Assembly (NCBI RefSeq): GCF_001557535.2
Contig: NZ_CP014306.1
Coordinates: 682,001-746,000, forward strand
Direction of reading: 5' to 3'
Source of the DNA: Burkholderia sp. PAMC 26561
Lineage (GTDB): Bacteria; Pseudomonadota; Gammaproteobacteria; Burkholderiales; Burkholderiaceae
Length of the DNA stretch: 64,000 bases
How positions within the stretch are numbered: position 1 is the stretch's first letter; each line of letters begins with the position of its first letter. Made by a program: the position numbers and the translations under genes. Below the pieces are notes generated by a model. That model worked only from the letters and a program-made list of their open reading frames with translations. It searched no databases and was not told the DNA's origin. Below are positions 59,654-64,000 of the stretch, piece after piece.

Positions 59654-61309
59654 ATGAAAATCTACCTGGCCGCTTGCGGCTTATCTCTTCTCGCCGCGAC
59701 GCTTTCCGGCTGCGGCGGGTCGTCATCGGATTCGGGCGGCACGCCACCGGCGGTCACAGCCGCCGCCGCGTGCTCGGCGCTCGGCGGCATGAAGATCGCG
59801 GCGGCGTCCATTGGCGCACCCAGCAACGGCGCGGCGGTGGCAAGCGCGACGCTCGTGGCGGCATCGGCCACGTCCGGCGAGTATTGCCAGGTGAACGGCA
59901 CCATCGCTCCCGTCGATACAACCGCGCCGAACATCAACTTCGAAGTCAACCTGCCGACCGCCTGGAACAACAAGGCGCTGCAGTACGGCGGCGGCGGCTT
60001 CGACGGCACCCTCATCACCGGACTTGCGGCGCTCGACATGGCGCCCGCCGGATCGTCGACGCCCCTCGCCCGCGGCTACGTGACCTTCGGCGACGATTCC
60101 GGTCACCAGAGCAAGAGCATCACCGACGGCTCGTTCGCCGCCAACGACGAAGCGCTCGCCAACTACGGCGGCCTGACGCTTAAGAAAACGCACGATGTCG
60201 CCATGCTTTTGCTCAAGGCGCGCTACAACACGACGCCTGCAAAAACCTATTTCTTTGGCAGCTCGACCGGCGGCCGCGACGGCCTCACCGTGATCCAGCG
60301 CTGGCCTGCTGACTACGACGGCATTGTCGTAAACCGCCCCGCGCTCAACTACACCGGCCTGCGGCTGTCGAATGTCGTGCTCGGGCGCGCGCTTTATCTC
60401 AACGGCGGCGCGGGCTGGCTCGATGTCAAAAAGACCGTCCTGCTGCAAAACGCCGTGACCAAAGCCTGCGATACGCTCGATGGCGTGGCCGACGGCATCA
60501 TTTCCAACGTCGCCGCCTGCAAGCTGCAGGCGCCGTCGGTTCTCGCCGCCGTGCGCTGCCCGGACGGCAAAGACACCGGCGATACGTGTCTTTCGGATGC
60601 GCAGATTGCAACCGTCAACACGATTGCTTCACCCTTGCTCCTGCCCTATCCGCTTGCAAACGGCGTAACGCGTTACGCCGGCTACAACATCCTTGCCGGA
60701 TCGGTATTCGCGGGTCAGTACACCACGCGCGATTTCGGCACTTCTCCGACGCCTGCCAACCCTGCCGGCAAGAACGACGCAAACCAGTGGGTCACCGGCG
60801 ACCAATGGGTCAAGTACTTCATCACGCGCATTCCGACCTTCAATTCGCTCACCTTCGATCCGCTTAATCCCGGCGCATATCAGGGGCAGGTCCAGCAGGT
60901 TTCGGCCGAAAGCGACGCCACCAATCCCGATCTCTCGGCATTCGTCGCCAAGGGCGGCAAGGCAATCATCACCCACGGTCTCGCCGATGAAATCGTCAGC
61001 ACCGATTCGTCCGTGGACTATTACAACGCCCTGGTGCAGAAGTTCGGCCAGTCTTCCGTCGATAACTTCGCGCGCTTTTACCTGATGCCGGGCGTCGGGC
61101 ACGGCACCGGCCCGTTCCTGCCACAAGTCGATTCCCTTGCCGCACTCGAACAGTGGGTGGAGAACGGCACGGCACCGGGCACCCTGACGATGACAGACTC
61201 GACGCCCGCAACACTCGGGCGCACGCGTCCCCTTTGTCGTTATCCGACATGGCCGAAATTCACCGGCGGCGACGCGAATTCATCAGGCAGCTTCACCTGC
61301 AGTCAATAA
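59654..61309 (+). CDS. Tannase/feruloyl-esterase-family lipoprotein lacking the CS-D-HC cysteines
   Basis: 551-aa exported lipoprotein (lipobox TLSGC, Cys20) of the tannase family (tannase, feruloyl esterase, MHETase). Catalytic Ser204 is in FFGSSTGGRDG, Asp445 in HGLADEIVS and His483 in GVGHGTG. The calcium-site segment CDTLDGVADGI is intact (residues 272-282). In characterised members the Ser is preceded and the His followed by cysteines that form a disulfide; here they are Ser203 and Gly484. Likely substrates are phenolic or phthalate-type esters, an inference. Confidence 0.88.
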   Translation: MKIYLAACGLSLLAATLSGCGGSSSDSGGTPPAVTAAAACSALGGMKIAAASIGAPSNGAAVASATLVAASATSGEYCQVNGTIAPVDTTAPNINFEVNLPTAWNNKALQYGGGGFDGTLITGLAALDMAPAGSSTPLARGYVTFGDDSGHQSKSITDGSFAANDEALANYGGLTLKKTHDVAMLLLKARYNTTPAKTYFFGSSTGGRDGLTVIQRWPADYDGIVVNRPALNYTGLRLSNVVLGRALYLNGGAGWLDVKKTVLLQNAVTKACDTLDGVADGIISNVAACKLQAPSVLAAVRCPDGKDTGDTCLSDAQIATVNTIASPLLLPYPLANGVTRYAGYNILAGSVFAGQYTTRDFGTSPTPANPAGKNDANQWVTGDQWVKYFITRIPTFNSLTFDPLNPGAYQGQVQQVSAESDATNPDLSAFVAKGGKAIITHGLADEIVSTDSSVDYYNALVQKFGQSSVDNFARFYLMPGVGHGTGPFLPQVDSLAALEQWVENGTAPGTLTMTDSTPATLGRTRPLCRYPTWPKFTGGDANSSGSFTCSQ

Positions 61310-61444
61310 AAACCAGTGTGTAGCTAGCGGATCAAGGGGAGGATCGGCCGTTCCGACGGCCGTCCAGAAAGCGTGGCGGCGCAAGAGAAGCAATCGTTTT
61401 GGCCTCTGCTATAGTCTTTCCCATCCTCCCTCTTTGAACCTCGC

Positions 61445-62734
61445 GTGGACCACATTCCCTTATGGGCGCAAATTTGCGCCATTTTTCTGCTGCTGTTTTT
61501 CTCCGCTTTTTTCTCGATTTCCGAAACATCGATGATGGCGCTCAATCGCCATCGCCTCAAACACCTCGCCAACCAGGGTTCGCTGCGCGCCCGCGTCACG
61601 CAGGGCCTGCTGGCCAAGACCGACCAGTTGTTGAGCGTGATCCTGATTGGCAACAATCTGATCAACACGATCATTTCGGCGCTGACCACCTCCATAGCGC
61701 TGCGCACTTTCGGACACGACAACATCGTGCTGTCGGTCGCAACCGGAATCGTCGCCTTCCTCATTATTGTGTTCGCGGAAATCGCGCCGAAGATTGTCGG
61801 CGCGACGTATCCGGAAAAAGTCGCATTGCCGGCGAGCCTGGTGCTCTCGCCGCTGATGCGCGTGGCCCGGCCGCTTGTGTGGTTCGTCAACCTGTTCGCA
61901 AATGGCGTGCTGCGGTTGCTGCGTATCAATACGAAGGGCGGCCGGGATCAGCGGCTTTCCACCGAGGAATTGCGCACTGTCGTGCTGGAATCCGGCAACT
62001 TCATGCCGACCAAGCACCGCAGCATCTTGCTGAACCTGTTCGACCTCGAAAACATCACGGTCGACGACGTGATGATCCCGCGCCGCCGGATAGAGTCGCT
62101 CGATTTCGATGCCCCTTTCGACACCATCCTTCATCAACTCGAAACCTGCTATCACAACAAGCTGGTCGTATATCAAGGCGATATAGATCGTGTGCTGGGC
62201 GTGCTGCACGTGAGAAAAACGCTGTCGGCGCTGCATAACCAGGAGTTCGAGCGCGAGACCTTGCGCGAGTTGCTCGCCGAACCGTACTTCGTTCCGGCCG
62301 GCACGCCCGTGTTCCAGCAACTGCAGTTTTTCCAGGAAAGCCGCCATCGGATTGCGATCGTGGTGAACGAATATGGCGAGTTGCAGGGCCTCGTCACGCC
62401 GGAAGACATCATTGAAGAACTGATAGGCGAATTCACGACCACCATCCCACGCGGCGCCGGTTCGAGCGGCGGCTGGAACGAGAACGGCGAATGCATTGTG
62501 GCCGGCAGCATGCCGCTGCGCGAACTGAACCGCTGGCTCAAGCTGACGCTTCCCACCGACGGCCCGAAAACGCTGAACGGGCTGATCCTCGAGACGCTCG
62601 AAGAGATTCCCGACGGCGATGTGAGCGTGCGCATTGCGGGCGTGCATTTCGAAGTAATGCGCAGCGACGATCAGGCCATTCGCACAGTGAAGGTCTTCCA
62701 GCCACAAGGCGTACTGCCCAAGAAACAAAAGTAA
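61445..62734 (+). CDS. CNNM/CorC-HlyC-family membrane protein
   Basis: 429-aa inner-membrane protein. DUF21/CNNM transmembrane domain (residues 1-150) precedes two CBS domains (about 210-330) and a C-terminal CorC_HlyC domain (GNLGM... IRTVKVFQPQ). The family includes Mg2+/Co2+ efflux proteins and proteins once called haemolysins; magnesium homeostasis is the best guess. Start GTG at 61445; no alternative ATG upstream. Confidence 0.9.
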   Translation: MDHIPLWAQICAIFLLLFFSAFFSISETSMMALNRHRLKHLANQGSLRARVTQGLLAKTDQLLSVILIGNNLINTIISALTTSIALRTFGHDNIVLSVATGIVAFLIIVFAEIAPKIVGATYPEKVALPASLVLSPLMRVARPLVWFVNLFANGVLRLLRINTKGGRDQRLSTEELRTVVLESGNFMPTKHRSILLNLFDLENITVDDVMIPRRRIESLDFDAPFDTILHQLETCYHNKLVVYQGDIDRVLGVLHVRKTLSALHNQEFERETLRELLAEPYFVPAGTPVFQQLQFFQESRHRIAIVVNEYGELQGLVTPEDIIEELIGEFTTTIPRGAGSSGGWNENGECIVAGSMPLRELNRWLKLTLPTDGPKTLNGLILETLEEIPDGDVSVRIAGVHFEVMRSDDQAIRTVKVFQPQGVLPKKQK

Positions 62735-62826
62735 GAAAGATGGCGGTGTCATAAGAGGATGCGGTCCAGGGTTTCGGGTTGCACCAGATTGCCCTGTTTT
62801 GCGGGATCTGCGTCGCCGGTTGCATC

Positions 62827-62885
62827 GCGTTAGCCGTTCGGCCTAGTTTTTTGCGCCTGCGAGCGTTAGCCGTTCGGTCTAGTTT
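62827..62885 (+). repeat. Two direct repeats with 36-bp period
   Basis: A 23-bp unit with core GTTAGCCGTTCGG occurs at 62827-62849 and 62863-62885 with one mismatch, repeat period 36 bp, in the 206-bp spacer between the CNNM gene and the ATPase gene. The 13-bp spacer sequence does not repeat a third time, so it is not a CRISPR array. Role unknown. Confidence 0.75.
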
Positions 62886-62940
62886 CAATCGATGGCGTGC
62901 AAGGTCATGATCGGGACATACCGATCACCGAGCCACGCCC

Positions 62941-64000
62941 ATGTCCTCCTCCCCGCTTGCCGCCTTTTCCAGCCCGCCGCCGTTCAGCGCCCGGGCCGCC
63001 GAAGCTATCGCCGAGGCAGACAGCGCGCCCGCCGTCGCGCTTCTCACCGATACCTTGCGCGAAGCCGCGTCACGCGGCGCATCCGATATCCACGTCGAGC
63101 CTGGCGAGCACGAATGGCGAATCCGTTTGCGTATCGACGGCGCGCTGCACACGTATCTCACGCCGCCGCCCCACTTGCGCGATGCCTTCACCACGCGCAT
63201 CAAAGTGCTGGCGCGGATGGACATTGCGGAGCGGCGCGTGCCACAAGACGGGCGCTTGCGGCTGCCGCTTGCAAATGGGAGTCCTGAGGACTATCGGGTC
63301 AATTCCCTGCCGGTGCTGTTTGGCGAGAAGCTCGTTTTGCGCCGGCTGGAGTCGCTGCCCAAGAATTTATCGTTGGCGGCACTCGGGCTTGCAGCCGATC
63401 AGCAGAGGAGCGTCGAGGCCGCAATCCAATCCACGCGCCGCACGGTCTTGTGCTCGTGACCGGTCCGACCGGCAGCGGCAAGACCTTGTCGTTGTATTGC
63501 TTCCTGCAGATGCTCAACGCCGAATCGCGCAATGTCTGCTCCGTTGAAGATCCCGCTGAAATCCACCTCGCCGGCATTAATCAGGTCAGCGTGCGGGACA
63601 AAGCCGGTCTCACCTTCGCGGTCGCGTTGCGGGCCTTCATGCGGCAGGACCCGGACGTGATCATGGTGGGCGAGATCCGCGACGCCGAGACCGCCGATGT
63701 CGCCGTGAAGGCGGCGCAAACCGGGCATCTCGTGCTCTCCACGCTTCACACGAACGACGCGCCCGCTGCCATCGCGCGCCTGATCGATATCGGCATTGCG
63801 CCGTACAACCTGGCATCGGCGCTCAGGCTCGTCACGGCTCAGCGGCTGGTGCGACGGCTTTGCGAAACATGCCGCGTGACGTCCGAACTGGAACTGGAGC
63901 CGGGTTTCCGGCCGCTCGAACCGCGGGGCTGTGCTGCGTGTCATGGCATCGGCTATCGCGGACGAGTTGGCGTGCATCAACTCATGCCCGTGTCCGATGC
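62941..64000 (+). pseudogene. GspE/PilB-type secretion/pilus ATPase gene, frameshifted
   Basis: Encodes a type II secretion / type IV pilus assembly ATPase, running off the right edge. Frame 1 covers residues 1-172 (SDIHVEPGEHEWRIRLRIDGALH, the T2SSE N-terminal domain) and stops at 63459. A second frame takes over near 63441 ([15 protein letters not shown] with Walker A, then the Walker [19 protein letters not shown] and CETC/CAAC cysteine pairs). Joining them needs one extra base around 63430-63440. It is either a genuine frameshift mutation or an assembly error; the two halves together look complete and of normal type. Confidence 0.8.

Noticed and set aside
62827..62885. Possible CRISPR array
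   Set aside because: Only two repeat copies with a 13-bp spacer, far shorter than real spacers, and no cas genes nearby.

Overview
The window is high-GC (low-60s % by eye), densely packed chromosomal DNA from a Burkholderiaceae bacterium of the Burkholderia sensu lato group, most likely Paraburkholderia or Caballeronia. This rests on the gene content and order (accB-accC-prmA-DUF3426-tpx-PfkB kinase, an Ala/Lys-rich histone H1-like protein, class Ia nrdA/nrdB, ffh beside a CcsA-like protein, rplU-rpmA-obgE-proB) and on a long intergenic inverted repeat. Most of it is core genome. I see no prophage, insertion sequence, rRNA or CRISPR array.

1-6.6 kb (minus strand) is a sugar operon running IclR regulator > dgoK > dgoA > SDR dehydrogenase > periplasmic binding protein > araG > araH. 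The first four cistrons overlap or nearly touch. It imports a galactose/arabinose-like sugar and runs the lower De Ley-Doudoroff pathway. A perfect palindrome and a short leader ORF precede it. 6.8-8.7 kb is a hipBA module with a clear HipB-type operator, flanked by two near-identical terminators. 8.8-14.6 kb (minus) holds mpl > YqiA-like esterase > rnb > aroE > mtgA, mostly translationally coupled. 14.69-15.42 kb is a 732-bp imperfect inverted repeat.

15.5-24.1 kb (plus): nucleotidyltransferase-like protein, TlpA-like thioredoxin, aroQ, accB, accC, prmA, DUF3426 protein, tpx, PfkB kinase, glycine-zipper lipoprotein. 24.2-32.8 kb: histone H1-like gene, nrdB, a DUF3820 gene, an inserted plus-strand MFS exporter, then nrdA. 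nrdA and nrdB are physically split, and each has its own pair of NrdR-box-like sites with identical 31-bp spacing. 32.9-45.6 kb: ampD, a PP0621-like protein, ypjD, ffh, a hypoxanthine PRTase, marC, proS, rppH, a CNP1-like lipoprotein, proB, obgE, rpmA, rplU, ispB and tRNA-Pro(CGG).

45.7-64 kb is more accessory: a small membrane protein, a YgjP-like metallopeptidase, a DHA2 efflux pump divergent from a MarR regulator that may be leaderless, a cardiolipin synthase, a CaiB/BaiF CoA-transferase, a secreted-protein/ECF sigma/anti-sigma/PEBP cluster, a glycosyltransferase with cytochrome b561, and a LysR / MHS transporter / hydrolase / tannase-family esterase cluster. The tannase-family enzyme lacks both cysteines of the family's CS-D-HC motif. 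A CNNM/CorC protein follows, and the window ends in a GspE/PilB-type ATPase gene carrying a single-base frameshift.
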